From Leptodactylus fallax (lineage: Eukaryota; Chordata; Amphibia; Anura; Leptodactylidae), in contig CAMRHE010000463.1 in NCBI GenBank assembly GCA_947044405.1, forward strand, positions 953,501 to 1,017,500: a stretch of 64,000 nucleotides of DNA, written 5' to 3'. Made by a program: the position numbers and the translations under genes. Positions within the stretch are counted from its first letter, which is position 1. Each line of letters opens with the position of its first letter. This document shows positions 1 to 9,136 of the stretch, piece after piece. The notes beneath the pieces are model-generated. The model saw nothing but the letters and a program-made list of their open reading frames with translations. It did no database searches and was not told the DNA's origin.

Positions 1-144
1 TGGATGTGTAAGGAATGAGATTATGTATGAGGGATGGGATATAAAAACTGCATGAATGGTGGATGTAAATGGAAGGCCTGTGTAGATGGGTGGGTGGATG
101 TTAGGAGAATGGTGCTCTTCTGATATGGGATCTATATATGAAAG

Positions 145-770
145 GCATGTGTATACTGTAGGGAACAAGTGTATAGATTACCGGGTTACACTTTGTTTAG
201 ACCCCTAGGGGATAATGTGTTTACCTTATATATCCAGAACATTTCTCTCCTACGAAGCTTCTCAAACCTATGGAGCGCCAGAGGAGGGATCTGCTCAATG
301 GGTGTCACTTTGAAAAATCTGAAGTCACAATTATGGGCTTCCAATGCATGCTTGGATACAGCATGCTTGGATACACCATATTTGGAGTAGCCTCTTGTGA
401 CATTTGACCTATAGTTGTTCAGTCTGGTGTGGAATGGTTGAGTTGTCCTACCGACATATTGTAACCCGCCTGTACATTCTGTGCTGTAGATTACAGAATC
501 GGTTTCACAGTTGAGGAATTGTTTGATGTCACTTGTTGTATTGCTTGTGTAAGAAGGGCTTGTATGGCCGATAGAGTGACAACACTTGCAGCGGCTCTTG
601 CCGCATCTGTAACCCCCTTGTTGTTATTGGTATTGTTTATATAGTTTAGCGTGTTAGTGGTTTTTTTGGGTGAACGGAGTTTTCTGGGTGTAATGATGTT
701 CTTTAGTGTTTTTGCTCGTCGTAAAGTTAAAGTGGGATTATTTGGAAGTATCTTACTGAGAATGGGATCA
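145..770 (-). pseudogene. PLE C-terminal linker and GIY-YIG endonuclease domain (broken)
   Basis: On the minus strand, 770 to about 610 reads as a basic linker (DPILSKILPNNPTL, then RRAKTLKNIITPRKL), typical of the region before the nuclease in Penelope-like elements. The frame shifts near 600-620, and another frame continues with SVIYSTECTGGLQYVGRTTQ at roughly 430-495. This matches the GIY-YIG core, where Y and YVG followed by R are expected. Next come the ALEAHNCDFRFFKV and RRREMFWIYKVNTLSPRGLN blocks, ending at a stop near 185. In the family this domain nicks target DNA to prime reverse transcription. It cannot be translated as one protein here because of the frameshift and separation from the RT. 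The shadow ORF at 491-820 only partly follows the true frame. Confidence 0.8.
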
Positions 771-2507
771 CACACCAGCTCCTCCCACCCCAGTATGTCC
801 TTCAGCTTCCCCCACCACAATGACTTCTCCCCATGCGGCCACTTCCCAACAGACCAGTAAATCCAGAAATCCGTCTTTATCTGGCCACAGTCTGACCTTC
901 ACACGGGCCCAGGTGAGGAAGGAGATGAAAAAGATCAAGGCGAGGAAAGCCGCAGGGCCAGATGACATCAGTGCAAGGCTAATTAAGACTTGCGGGGACC
1001 AGCTGTGTGGTATAATTACATATATGTATAATATGAGCCTGAGGCAGGAAATAGTCCCTGAATTATGGAAATCTTCTTGTGTGGTACCAGTTCCAAAGAA
1101 ACCCCACCCTATGGACCTCAACGACTACAGACCTGTAGCACTGACATCCCACCTGATGAAGATCTTGGAGAGATTGGTTCTCACACATCTCCGCCCTCTA
1201 GTGAGCCCCGCTATGGACCCTCTCCAGTTTGCTTATCGGCCAGGCATTGGGGTAGATGATGCCATCATCCATCTTCTGCACAGGGCTCTGTCTCACCTGG
1301 AGAAAGCAGGGAACACGGTGAGAATAATGTTCTTTGACTTCTCCAGTGCTTTTAACACCATACAGCCCAGGTTATTGAGGGACAAGCTGGGCCTTGCTGG
1401 AGTGGACCACCACCTCTCCAACTGGATCCTAGACTACCTCACAAATCGACCTCAATACGTGAGAGCCCAAGACTGTGTGTCAGGTACCGTGATCTGTAAT
1501 ACGGGGGCACCTCAGGGTACGGTTCTCGCCCCTTTCCTCTTCACACTGTACACTGCAGATTTTAGGTGCTCTCATCCAGCTGCTACCTACAGAAGTATTC
1601 TGACGACTCTGCAATAGTGGGTCTCATCACAGATGATGATGACAGGGAGTACAGAGAACTGAACCAGGATTTTGTGGACTGGTGCCACCGGAACCACCTG
1701 AAGATTAACGCGGGGAAGACCAAGGAGATGGTGGTGGACTTCCGCAAAGGCAGATGCCCTCCAAATCCAGTGGACATCCTGGGGACGGGCATCGAGATTG
1801 TGAACACCTATAAGTACCTGGGTTTGCTCCTTAATAATAAGCTGGACTGGGCAGATCATATGGAGGCCCTGTACAGGAAGGGCCACAGCAGGCTCTACCT
1901 GCTTAGGAAACTGAGAGCCTTTGGAATCCGGGGGGCACTTCTTAGAACTTTCTTCAACTCGGTAGTGGCATCAGCCATCTTCTTTGGAGTGGCCTGCTGG
2001 GGGAGCAGTATATCAACCAGGGACAGAAATAAACTTGACAAGCTGATTAGAAGGGCCAGCTCTGTCCTGGGGAGCCCACTGGACCCAGTGCAGGTGGTGG
2101 GTGACAGAAGGATACTGTCCGTGGTGAGCTCCATGCGGGAGAATAACTCCCATCCCATGCATGAGACTGTGATCGCGCTGAGCAATACTGTCAGTGACCG
2201 ACTGCTCCACCCTAGGTGTGAGAAGGAGCGCTATCGGAAGTCTTTCCTCCCCACCGCGGTTAGGCTGTACAACCAACACCGACCTAAGCGGAGATCATTA
2301 CACACAGAGAACTGAAATATCTCTCTGCCTGTTATATCCCCCCCCCCACCTCTGCTACGTCCTATCTGTCTGTCTGCTATTAATGTAATGCCTCTCACCT
2401 TGGAACATTCCTGTACATGTTGTATTTGTATTTGTATCTGCTTATCTTATCTTATCTTTGCTGCTGTAACACACTGAATTTCCCCCATTGTGGGACTATT
2501 AAAGGAC

Positions 2508-2553
<46 letters not shown>
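771..2553 (+). mobile_element. Rex1/Babar-type non-LTR retrotransposon, copy A, 5' truncated
   Basis: The plus strand encodes a LINE RT and ends in a short 3' UTR with the conserved TGAATTTCCCCCATTGTGGG segment, then ACTATTAAAGGACTATT and an ATT trinucleotide tail (about 2505-2553) instead of poly(A). That kind of tail and the RT sequence fit the CR1-group Rex1/Babar clade; the clade name is from memory of similar fish and frog elements. The 5' end is truncated at about 771, where it meets PLE sequence, leaving only a Pro/Ser/Thr-rich linker before the RT. The insertion interrupts the PLE between its RT and GIY-YIG parts. Confidence 0.8.
820..2315 (+). pseudogene. Rex1-type reverse transcriptase, frameshifted (copy A)
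   Basis: Two overlapping frames make up one RT. Frame 1 (820-1617) carries RKAAGPDDIS, LNDYRPVALTS, FFDFSSAFNT with the first catalytic Asp, and GAPQGTVLAPFLF. Frame 3 (about 1566-2315) carries YSDDSAIV with the catalytic Asp pair, NAGKTKEMVVD, the thumb block YLGLLLNNKLDW and the C-terminus ending RSLHTEN. Comparison with copy C shows that one base is missing near 1570, in the segment just before the catalytic Asp pair, so this copy cannot make active RT. The upstream endonuclease is absent because of 5' truncation. ATG 820 is only the first start in frame. The open frame extends upstream through the Pro/Ser/Thr-rich linker, so it is not a demonstrated start. Confidence 0.82.
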
Positions 2554-2558
<5 letters not shown>

Positions 2559-2688
2559 GTATATACCAGTATATGAGTATATGGTGTGTGAGGACGTTCC
2601 TGATAACACTATGGCAGTGGTTAGAGGTAGTTACTTACTGAGAATGGGATCATCCAGGGGTAATAATAATAATAATAATAATAATAGC
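2554..2688. repeat. Inter-LINE segment with PLE-like piece and (TAA)n run
   Basis: This short stretch lies between LINE copies A and B. Bases 2634-2652 (CTTACTGAGAATGGGATCA) repeat exactly the 19 bases at 752-770 that precede copy A. On the minus strand they read as the same DPILSK peptide of the PLE. Bases 2661-2686 are a TAA microsatellite directly before the 5' end of copy B. The remaining bases (2554-2633) are not recognised. The segment could be target-site duplication plus flank, or a second diverged PLE fragment. Confidence 0.5.
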
Positions 2689-3376
2689 GTTTGCTCCTTA
2701 ATAATAAGCTGGACTGGGCAGATCATATGGAGGCCCTGTACAGGAAGGGCCACAGCAGGCTCTACCTGCTTAGGAAGCTGAGAGCCTTTGGAATCCGGGG
2801 GGCACTTCTTAGAGCTTTCTTCAACTCGGTAGTGGCATCAGCCATATTCTTTGGAGTGGCCTGCTGGGGGAGCAGTATATCAACCAGGGACAGAAATAAA
2901 CTTGACAAGCTGATTAGAAGGGCCAGCTCTGTCCTGGGGAGCCCACTGGACCCAGTGCAGGTGGTGGGTGACAGAAGGATACTGTCCGTGGTGAGCTCCA
3001 TGCAGAAGAAGAAGTCCCATCCCATGCATGAGACTGTGATCGCGCTGAGCAGTACTGTCAGTGACCGACTGCTCCACCCTAGGTGTGAGAAGGAGCGCTA
3101 TCGGAAGTCTTTCCTCCCCACCGTGGTTAGGCTGTACAACCAACACCGACCTAAGCGGACATCATTACACACAGAGAACTGAAATATCTCTCTGCCTGTT
3201 ATATCCCCCCCCCCCCTGCTACGTCCTATCTGTCTGTCTGCTATTAATGTAATGCCTCTCACCTTGGAACATTCCTGTACATGTTGTATTTGTATTTGTA
3301 TCTGTATCTGCTTATCTTATCTTATCTTTGCTGCTGTAACACACTGAATTTCCCCATTGTGGGACTATTAAAGGAC

Positions 3377-3420
<44 letters not shown>
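2689..3420 (+). mobile_element. Rex1/Babar-type LINE, copy B, strongly 5' truncated
   Basis: This copy is nearly identical to the last 730 bases of copy A. It starts inside the RT thumb coding region (GTTTGCTCCTTAATAATAAG) and runs through the same C-terminus, 3' UTR and ATT tail (3376-3420). Upstream it abuts a TAA run. Downstream the PLE minus-strand frame resumes immediately at the block YFIKVDGNGLLDFH. The long minus-strand ORF across 3312-3421 is therefore a chimera of PLE coding and the LINE tail. Confidence 0.85.
2691..3182 (+). pseudogene. C-terminal fragment of Rex1-type reverse transcriptase (copy B)
   Basis: This is a 163-codon open frame covering the thumb and C-terminal region only, from LNNKLDWADHMEALYRKG to the terminal SLHTEN. 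The palm with its catalytic aspartates is missing, so it is inert. It shares the QKKKSHPMHETV variant with copy C, whereas copy A has RENNSHPMHETV. B and C are therefore closer to each other here than either is to A. It is a dead-on-arrival copy of the kind left by incomplete target-primed reverse transcription. Confidence 0.85.
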
Positions 3421-3421
<1 letters not shown>

Positions 3422-5040
3422 GGAAGTCTAAAAGGCCGTTGCCATCCACTTTTATAAAATATGTTTTTGTAATGATTTTAGAATGATCTGTATTGAGGAC
3501 TAGGTCAGGATAGTCAATGTGGGTGTTTGAGTGGGTACTAGTAAAGGTCAATCCCCAGTGGTTATGGTCGAGGTATTGGATGAATTCACTCAAACCAGAT
3601 GATGATCCTTTCCAGATAAAAATGAGATCGTCGATATCAAGAGCATAAAAGATGATGATTATAAGCCACGTAGGTTCTTGGTATATGAATGGCTTTTCAA
3701 GATAACCCATGTAGAGATTTGCGAAGCTAGGTGCGAGTTTAGTACCCATTGCGGTTCCGCGACATTGTTGATACAGTTTATCTTCAAAAGAAAAAATATT
3801 GTGTTGTAAGATAAACAGCATACTATCTAGATAAAAGCTTTTTTGGGTGGTGGGTAATGAAAGGCCCATCTCTATATATTGGGAGCTGCCCAGATGCCTT
3901 GGGGTGTGGAATATTAGAATATAATGAATTAACATCTAATGTTGCCCAAAGATAGGCACGGGACCATGTGATGTCCTTTAGTAATGAGGGAGGAGGAGCC
4001 CTTTAAGAGACCTTGTACATATCCCTGTAAATGGGGTCTATGTACTCGGATAAATTACAAGTTAATGAATGAATCCCCGATATGATAGGGCGGCCAGGGG
4101 GTTCACTTTCATTTTTATGAGCTTTAAGTAAGTGGTAGTAGACGGCCATCTTGGGGGATCTTATGGTTAGGAATTCTTTTTCTTTCTTATTTAGAATGCC
4201 TTGTATTCCCGGCCTCACTTATGATATGATATGGGATAGGATTCTTGATGCTTCTGTTAGATAGTCCTCGCGGTTTTGCAGAATTTTACCCCCCATCAGC
4301 ATTCCTAATAACCAGTTCCGTGTTGAGTGAGAGATTTTTTTAGGTCTTTTCTCTCTGACCACGTTCGGTTACTTTTTCTTTTTTTGATTATTATGTAAAT
4401 ATTGAGAATTAATTTTCCTAAAGTCGCCTGAAATCCCTGAGAAGAAGGTGTCTGTGTAATTCCCTCTATGGTGTACTGGATAAAAAATGGACTTGGGTTT
4501 TAAATCAGATGTTTTTGGGGTCGGAGAGTTGGGGTGTAAATGATTCCATTTCTCTTTCTGTATTTCGGAGGGATTAATCTCATTATTAGTGGTGACTGGG
4601 ACGGATTTTTTTTGATGATTTCAGAATGCCGTTTTTAGGATAATTTTCTAGTGAAATTATTGAGGTCAAGGAATACAGTACGTTAAATTCATCTATTTTT
4701 TCAGTTGGGAAAAATCATAAGCCTTTTGTAAGTCAGTTTCGGGTTTGGATAGTAAATGTGAAAATAAGTTGAAAATTTTTGTTTTGTTCTTTTTCAGGTT
4801 GGGACTTCTTTTTGGGTCTTTTTGCCCTTTTTGTAGTGTTTCTTCCTCCTCTACATCCTCTTCTGGTTTTCTTTTTGTGGTGTGTGGATGGGATGGAAGG
4901 ATTGTGTTATTTTTGTGGATGGGTTCTTGATGATGGGGGGGTATATTGATTCTGAAGTGAGTATGTTCTGAGCTTGTTCCTGAATGTGAAACGTGATTTT
5001 TGGTGAGAGGACTGGGGGCAATTCAAAAAAAAGATTTTTT
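3421..5040 (-). pseudogene. PLE N-terminal region and reverse transcriptase core (broken)
   Basis: Read from 5040 down, a Lys/Glu-rich stretch is followed by the family N-terminal motif (IFNLFSHLLSKPETDL, about 4715-4775, frames drifting). Then come ILQNREDYLTEASRIL (about 4230-4285), LLKAHKN with PPGRPIISG (about 4080-4140), TLDVNSLYSNIPH with the first catalytic Asp (3901-3946), CRGTAMGTKLAPSFANLYMG (about 3705-3765) and IDDLIFIWKG (about 3605-3640) with the catalytic Asp pair. The order and spacing match Penelope-like RTs, which are related to telomerase RT. Several stops and frameshifts show it is not functional. Both ends are cut by LINE copies B and C. The best open parts are 3421-3935 and 4003-4218. 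Confidence 0.85.
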
Positions 5041-6597
5041 AATAATAATAATAATAATAATAATAGTCCTTTAATAGTCCCACAATGGGGAAATTCAGTG
5101 TGTTATAGCAGCAAAGATAAGATAAGCAGATACAAATACAAATACAACATGTACAGGAATGTTCCAAGGTAAGAGGCATTACATTAATAGCAGACAGACA
5201 GATAGGACGTAGCAGAGGTGGGGGGGGGGGATATAACAGGCAGAGAGATATTTCAGTTCTCTGTGTGTAATGATCTCCGCTTAGGTCGGTGTTGGTTGTA
5301 CAGCCTAACCGCGGTGGGGAGGAAAGACTTCCGATAGCGCTCCTTCTCACACCTAGGGTGGAGCAGTCGGTCACTGACAGTACTGCTCAGCGCGATCACA
5401 GTCTCATGCATGGGATGGGACTTCTTCTTCTGCATGGAGCTCACCACGGACAGTATCCTTCTGTCACCCACCACCTGCACTGGGTCCAGTGGGCTCCCCA
5501 GGACAGAGCTGGCCTTTCTAATCAGCTTGTCAAGTTTATTTCTGTCCCTGGTTGATATACTGCTCCCCCAGCAGGCCACTCCAAAGAAGATGGCTGATGC
5601 CACTACCGAGTTGAAGAAAGTTCTAAGAAGTGCCCCCCGGATTCCAAATGCTCTCAGTTTCCTAAGCAGGTATAGCCTGCTGTGGCCCTTCCTGTACAGG
5701 GCCTCCATATGATCTGCCCAGTCCAGCTTATTATTAAGGAGCAAACCCAGGTACTTATAGGTGTTCACAATCTCGATGCCCGTCCCCAGGATGTCCACTG
5801 GTTTAGGAGGGCTTCTGCCTTTGCGGAAGTCCACCACCATCTCCTTGGTCTTCCCCGCGTTAATCTTCAGGTGGTTCTGGAGGCACCAGTCCACAAAGTC
5901 CTGGTTCAGTTCTCTGTACTCCCTGTCATCATCATCTGTGATGAGACCCACTATTGCAGAATCGTCAGAATACTTCTGTAGGTAGCAGCTGGATGAGTTG
6001 CACCTAAAATCTGCAGTGTACAGTGTGAAGAGGAAAGGGGCGAGAACCGTACCCTGAGGTGCCCCCGTATTACAGATCACGGTACCTGACACACAGTCTT
6101 GGGCTCTCACGTATTGAGGTCGATTTGTGAGGTAGTCTAGGATCCAGTTGGAGAGGTGGTGGTCCACTCCAGCAAGGCCCAGCTTGTCCCTCAATAACCT
6201 GGGCTGTATGGTGTTAAAAGCACTGGAGAAGTCAAAGAACATTATTCTCACTGTGTTCCCTGGTTTCTCCAGGTGAGACAGAGCCCTGTGCAGAAGATGG
6301 ATGATGGCATCATCTACCCCAATGCCCGGCCGATAAGCAAACTGGAGGGGGTCCATAGCGGGGCTCACTAGAGGGCGGAGATGTGTGAGAACCAACCTCT
6401 CCAAGATCTTCATCAGGTGGGATGTCAGTGCTACAGGTCTGTAGTCGTTGAGGTCCATAGGGTGGGGTTTCTTTGGAACTGGTATCACACAAGAAGATTT
6501 CCATAATTCAGGGACTATTTCCTGCCTCAGGCTCATATTATACATATATGTAATTATACCACACAGCTGGTCCCCGCAAGTCTTTAATTAGCCTTGT
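5041..6597 (-). mobile_element. Rex1/Babar-type LINE, copy C, minus strand, 5' truncated
   Basis: This is the reverse complement of the same LINE as copies A and B. The 3' tail is a TAA run at 5041-5066 (ATT on the element strand). It is followed by the conserved 3' end and UTR, then the RT frame. The element is truncated at about 6597, at a point equivalent to base 979 of copy A (AAGGCTAATTAA), where PLE N-terminal coding resumes. Being nearly identical to A in opposite orientation about 4 kb away, it forms a long inverted repeat with A and B. No convincing target-site duplication is visible. Confidence 0.85.
5253..6590 (-). CDS. Rex1-type reverse transcriptase, partial but open (copy C)
   Basis: From Met at 6545 there are 430 codons without a stop, covering nearly the whole RT palm, thumb and C-terminal region. 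Visible are LNDYRPVALTS, FFDFSSAFNT (about 6220), GAPQGTVLAPFLF (about 6055), YSDDSAIV with the catalytic Asp pair (about 5965), NAGKTKEMVVD and the terminal RSLHTEN. It lacks the first RT block (RKAAGPD) and all of the endonuclease, lost by 5' truncation, so it is probably inactive as an element. It is the best-preserved copy and shows that copy A carries a one-base frameshift. The Met at 6545 is internal to the original protein. No promoter is expected for a truncated copy. Confidence 0.75.
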
Positions 6598-7300
6598 TTG
6601 TGATATCGGTATTTGAATGGGAAAAACTGGTAACTGTAGAGGGGAGGCGGCTACTACAAGGTGTGACTGATGTGGGGGTGTTGTAAATGGTTATTAGAGA
6701 ATCTTCCAAAGTAGTGGATGTACTGTAAATACAATCGTTAAACTGGGTCTGAGTAGTTGGAACGGACCCCAAAAGATGTGGCTGGTAGGGCTAGTGAAGA
6801 TATGGTGTGAAGGTTCAGATCTTCAAGCGAATGGACAATGTTAGTTACTACTGGATTAGAGCATGTGGTATCGAAAATGGGACTAGTAGTGAGTGAATCA
6901 GTTGGGATGATGGAACCCTCCGTGGCTTTATTGCATAGTGGGACTATATGGTTGTCAGTGGTAGTAGATGGAGGTTTACCATTGTTAATGGTGGAAATGG
7001 GATGAGTAGTAGGCTTGGAAGGAACTATTGTATTTGGTGAAGACTTGTATGATGTGACTGAAAGTACCTGGGATGGATTTGGGGTGGTATCAACCAATGT
7101 GTTCTGTTGGTATGTGGTGGTATAACTATGGTTATAACTGAAGGAGGACTTATGCTCTTGTTTGGAGAAAGGTAGTATATTCGGATGTTTTTTATGGGCT
7201 CTGTTATCTATGGGTTTTTGCCAGGAATCGGTATTGGGTTGTGAGTAGTCATTTCTATCCCTTAGGAGTTTTTTAGATTTTCTGTTACAAAGGTCTTTTT
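6598..7300 (-). pseudogene. PLE N-terminal Ser/Thr/Pro-rich region
   Basis: Minus-strand frames run open from about 7305 to near 6740, and in a second frame to 6584. They encode a low-complexity region rich in Ser, Thr, Pro and Asn, preceded by a basic part ([18 protein letters not shown]). Poorly conserved linkers of this kind precede the RT in Penelope-like elements. The assignment rests mainly on position and orientation, directly upstream of the recognisable RT and continuous with it but for LINE copy C. No catalytic motif is expected here. A frame change occurs near 6740-6770. Confidence 0.55.
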
Positions 7301-7315
7301 CAAAATACAGTATCC

Positions 7316-8240
7316 TTGAACTCCTCTAACTCTCTTCTTGACCCCTTACAATCTGTTCTCCGCACTCTGCACTCTACTGAAACGGCCCTCACAAAAGTCT
7401 CCAATGATCTCCTGATGGCTAAATCTAATGGTGACTTCTCTCTTCTTATTCTTCTAGATCTCTCCTCTCCTCCTCGCTATGCTCCGCTCTGTTGGCCTCA
7501 CGGACTCCTCCTCAGCAAGGCCTCCGGTCTGTGCCGGTCGCTACAGCGAGGCCTCCGCTCTGTGCCGGTCGCTACAGCGAGGCCTCCGGTCTGTGCCAGT
7601 CACTACAGCGAGGCCTCCGCTCTGTGCCGGTCGCTACAGCGAGGCCTCCAGTCTGTGCCAGTCACTACAGCGAGGCCTCCGGTCTGTGCCGGTCACTACA
7701 GGGAGGCCTCCGGTCTGTGCCGGTCACTACAGCGAGGCCTCCGGTCTGTGCCGGTCACTGCAGTGAGGCCTCCGGTCTTTGCCGGTCACTACAGCGAGGC
7801 CTCCGGTCTGTGCCAGTCAGTACAGCGAGGCCTCCGGTCTGTGCCGGTCACTACAGCGAGGCCTCCGGTATGTGCCGGTCACTACATTGGCTGCCTATTC
7901 AAAAAAGAATACAATATAACCTTCTCCCCCTCCTCTACAAGGCTCTCCATAATGCTGCACCTCCCTACATTTCCTCCCTCATCTCTGTCTATCACACAAC
8001 CCGTGCTCTTCGCTCACTCAATGACCTAAGACTAACATCCTCTATTATCAGAACCTCCCACGCTCGTATACAAGACTTCTCCCGAGTTGCACCACTTCTC
8101 TGGAATGTTCTATCCCAGACTATTAGATTAACTCCAAATTTCCACAGCTTCAAGGGTAAACTAAAGACACATCTTATCAGACAGTCACTATGTCACCCCC
8201 TGCTACCTCGTATGTCACCCCCTCTACCTCCTGTGTCACC
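7316..8240 (+). pseudogene. L2-type reverse transcriptase remnant
   Basis: The N-terminal block [20 protein letters not shown] is in the frame of 7316 and the C-terminal [12 protein letters not shown] block is in the frame of 7492. They are linked by a 31-bp array whose period is not a multiple of three. The catalytic blocks (the first Asp after LDLS and the DD motif) are missing. The protein could not have RT activity. The array is readable in several frames, which is why long ORFs appear here. Those ORFs are not evidence for a gene. Confidence 0.75.
7517..7889 (+). repeat. 31-bp minisatellite inside the L2 fragment (about 12 copies)
   Basis: The unit has a period of 31 bases and contains GAGGCCTCCGGTCTGTGCC followed by a GGTCACTACAG-type end. 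Main variants are CGGTC/CAGTC and CCGGT/CCGCT. The last unit runs directly into the L2 sequence encoding LHWLPI, so the array seems to have grown from sequence next to that conserved block. Confidence 0.9.
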
Positions 8241-8312
8241 CCTGCAATTTGTAAAGTGCTGCAGAATATGTTGGCCGCTATATAAAAAAAATAATTATTA
8301 TATTATCATGTG

Positions 8313-8595
8313 CTATATACTGTATAAGGGTGCAGTGTATATTAGATTGTGGTATATATCAGGGTGTAGTCAGGGATGACCCTGGACTCTTTGCTGCCTG
8401 AGGCGGACTATAGTAAGCTGCCCCTCCCCCATTGCGTCTCCATGCTACTAGCCTCACACGCTGTTATCGTTGCACAATATACACAATACACAAAGTTATG
8501 AAACAGTTTTTAAGAATTCTTCTTCCTGTATTACTTCAGTATCAGATCCACAACACGGCATTAACAATGACAATAACTTCACACATCTTCTGCTT
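8313..8595. other. Intergenic sequence, no gene seen
   Basis: AT-rich sequence follows the L2 tail, then a segment around 8370-8430 with CTGCCTGAGGCGG and CCCCTCCCCC that resembles a dispersed repeat but is not identified. No coding potential or RNA gene is recognised. Confidence 0.5.
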
Positions 8596-8727
8596 GGTGG
8601 ATGGACGAGCCCACGTGGCCGCCATTCTCTATAATAGGAGCCCCGCAGATAGCTGAGGACTGGACTTCGGGTATCTTTGGCTCTCCCATTGATGTGAATG
8701 AGAGCCACGCGGGTTCGTCCATCCACC
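8596..8727. repeat. Imperfect inverted repeat (hairpin / MITE-like)
   Basis: The left arm 8596-8619 (begins GGTGGATGGACGAGCCCACG) pairs with the right arm 8704-8727 (ends GGGTTCGTCCATCCACC) at 22 of 24 positions. Pairing continues weakly inward (CATTC and AATRGGAG blocks) for roughly 20 more bases, leaving a loop of a few tens of bases. This is the shape of a palindromic MITE or a foldback element. No target duplication is evident. Confidence 0.6.
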
Positions 8728-9136
8728 TAGTGACACCTATATATATGGCTGCGGTCAGGCTGAATTTCCACCCAGTGGGGGGGAAAACCCAATTCTCAGG
8801 CTCAGTGGGGTCTCAGCAGACAGACCCCCATCACTCAGGTATTTATCCTCTATCATTTAGGTAAATACAGGGCAGTAACATTCTGTGACTTACAGGTGAC
8901 GTCTCTGACTAATCGGTCACATTTCCCATCTGTTCCCTCTGGGCCGCCATGACCACTTCTTCCAGCTGTGACTTGTCTCTGTAAAGTCTGCAGCACAGAC
9001 ATCTTTGGCTCCTCACTTTTCCAGGCACCGACCCACATTGTCCTCACCTGCACCCCCATCCTGCTGCTACCCCAATTATACAATATATGATATAACCCCC
9101 CATAATGAATAATACCCCCAAGTGCAACTTTATATT
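8728..9136. other. Dispersed-repeat-like sequence, no gene
   Basis: This contains the segment GGGAAAACCCAATTCTCAGG and a GTGGGGTCTC...GACCCCCAT foldback near 8805-8830, of the sort found in amphibian MITEs. It is followed by unrecognised sequence up to the 42-bp array. ORFs here are short and have no recognisable motif. Confidence 0.4.

Larger units (their letters stand above)
1..7300 (-). mobile_element. Penelope-like retroelement (PLE), minus strand, interrupted by three LINE insertions
   Basis: Read on the minus strand from about 7300 to 150, the sequence gives in order a Ser/Thr-rich N-terminal stretch, the PLE N-terminal region, reverse transcriptase (RT) blocks with PPGRPIISG, TLDVNSLYSNIPH, CRGTAMGTKLAPSFANLYMG and IDDL, a linker, and a GIY-YIG nuclease-like domain. 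RT followed by C-terminal GIY-YIG is the hallmark of endonuclease-positive Penelope-like elements such as Neptune of fish and frogs; assignment to Neptune is inference. The element is dead: frames shift repeatedly and it is split by Rex1-type LINEs at 771-2553, 2689-3420 and 5041-6597. The right edge abuts an L2-type LINE at about 7300. Bases 1-150 are probably its 3' untranslated region, and the true end may lie outside the window. Confidence 0.85.
7305..8312 (+). mobile_element. L2-type LINE fragment with internally expanded repeat
   Basis: The left part encodes an L2-like RT block, [15 protein letters not shown] (about 7368-7412), followed by the start of the LLILLDLS motif. The right part encodes the L2 C-terminus ([15 protein letters not shown], about 7886-7930, then [12 protein letters not shown] and APLLWNVLS). 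The 3' end (GTAAAGTGCTGCAGAATATG then TTGGCCGCTATATAAA) is the usual L2 tail, ending in an AT-rich ATT run. Everything between, normally more than half the RT, is replaced by a 31-bp tandem array. The left end abuts the PLE at about 7300. Confidence 0.8.

Noticed and set aside
1583..2279. Minus-strand ORFs across LINE copies A and B, and plus-strand ones across copy C
   Set aside because: They are antisense shadows of the reverse transcriptase frames.
8496..9083. Short ORFs of 74-87 codons between the L2 LINE and the 42-bp array
   Set aside because: They have no recognisable domain, overlap a hairpin and MITE-like sequence, and are open on both strands.
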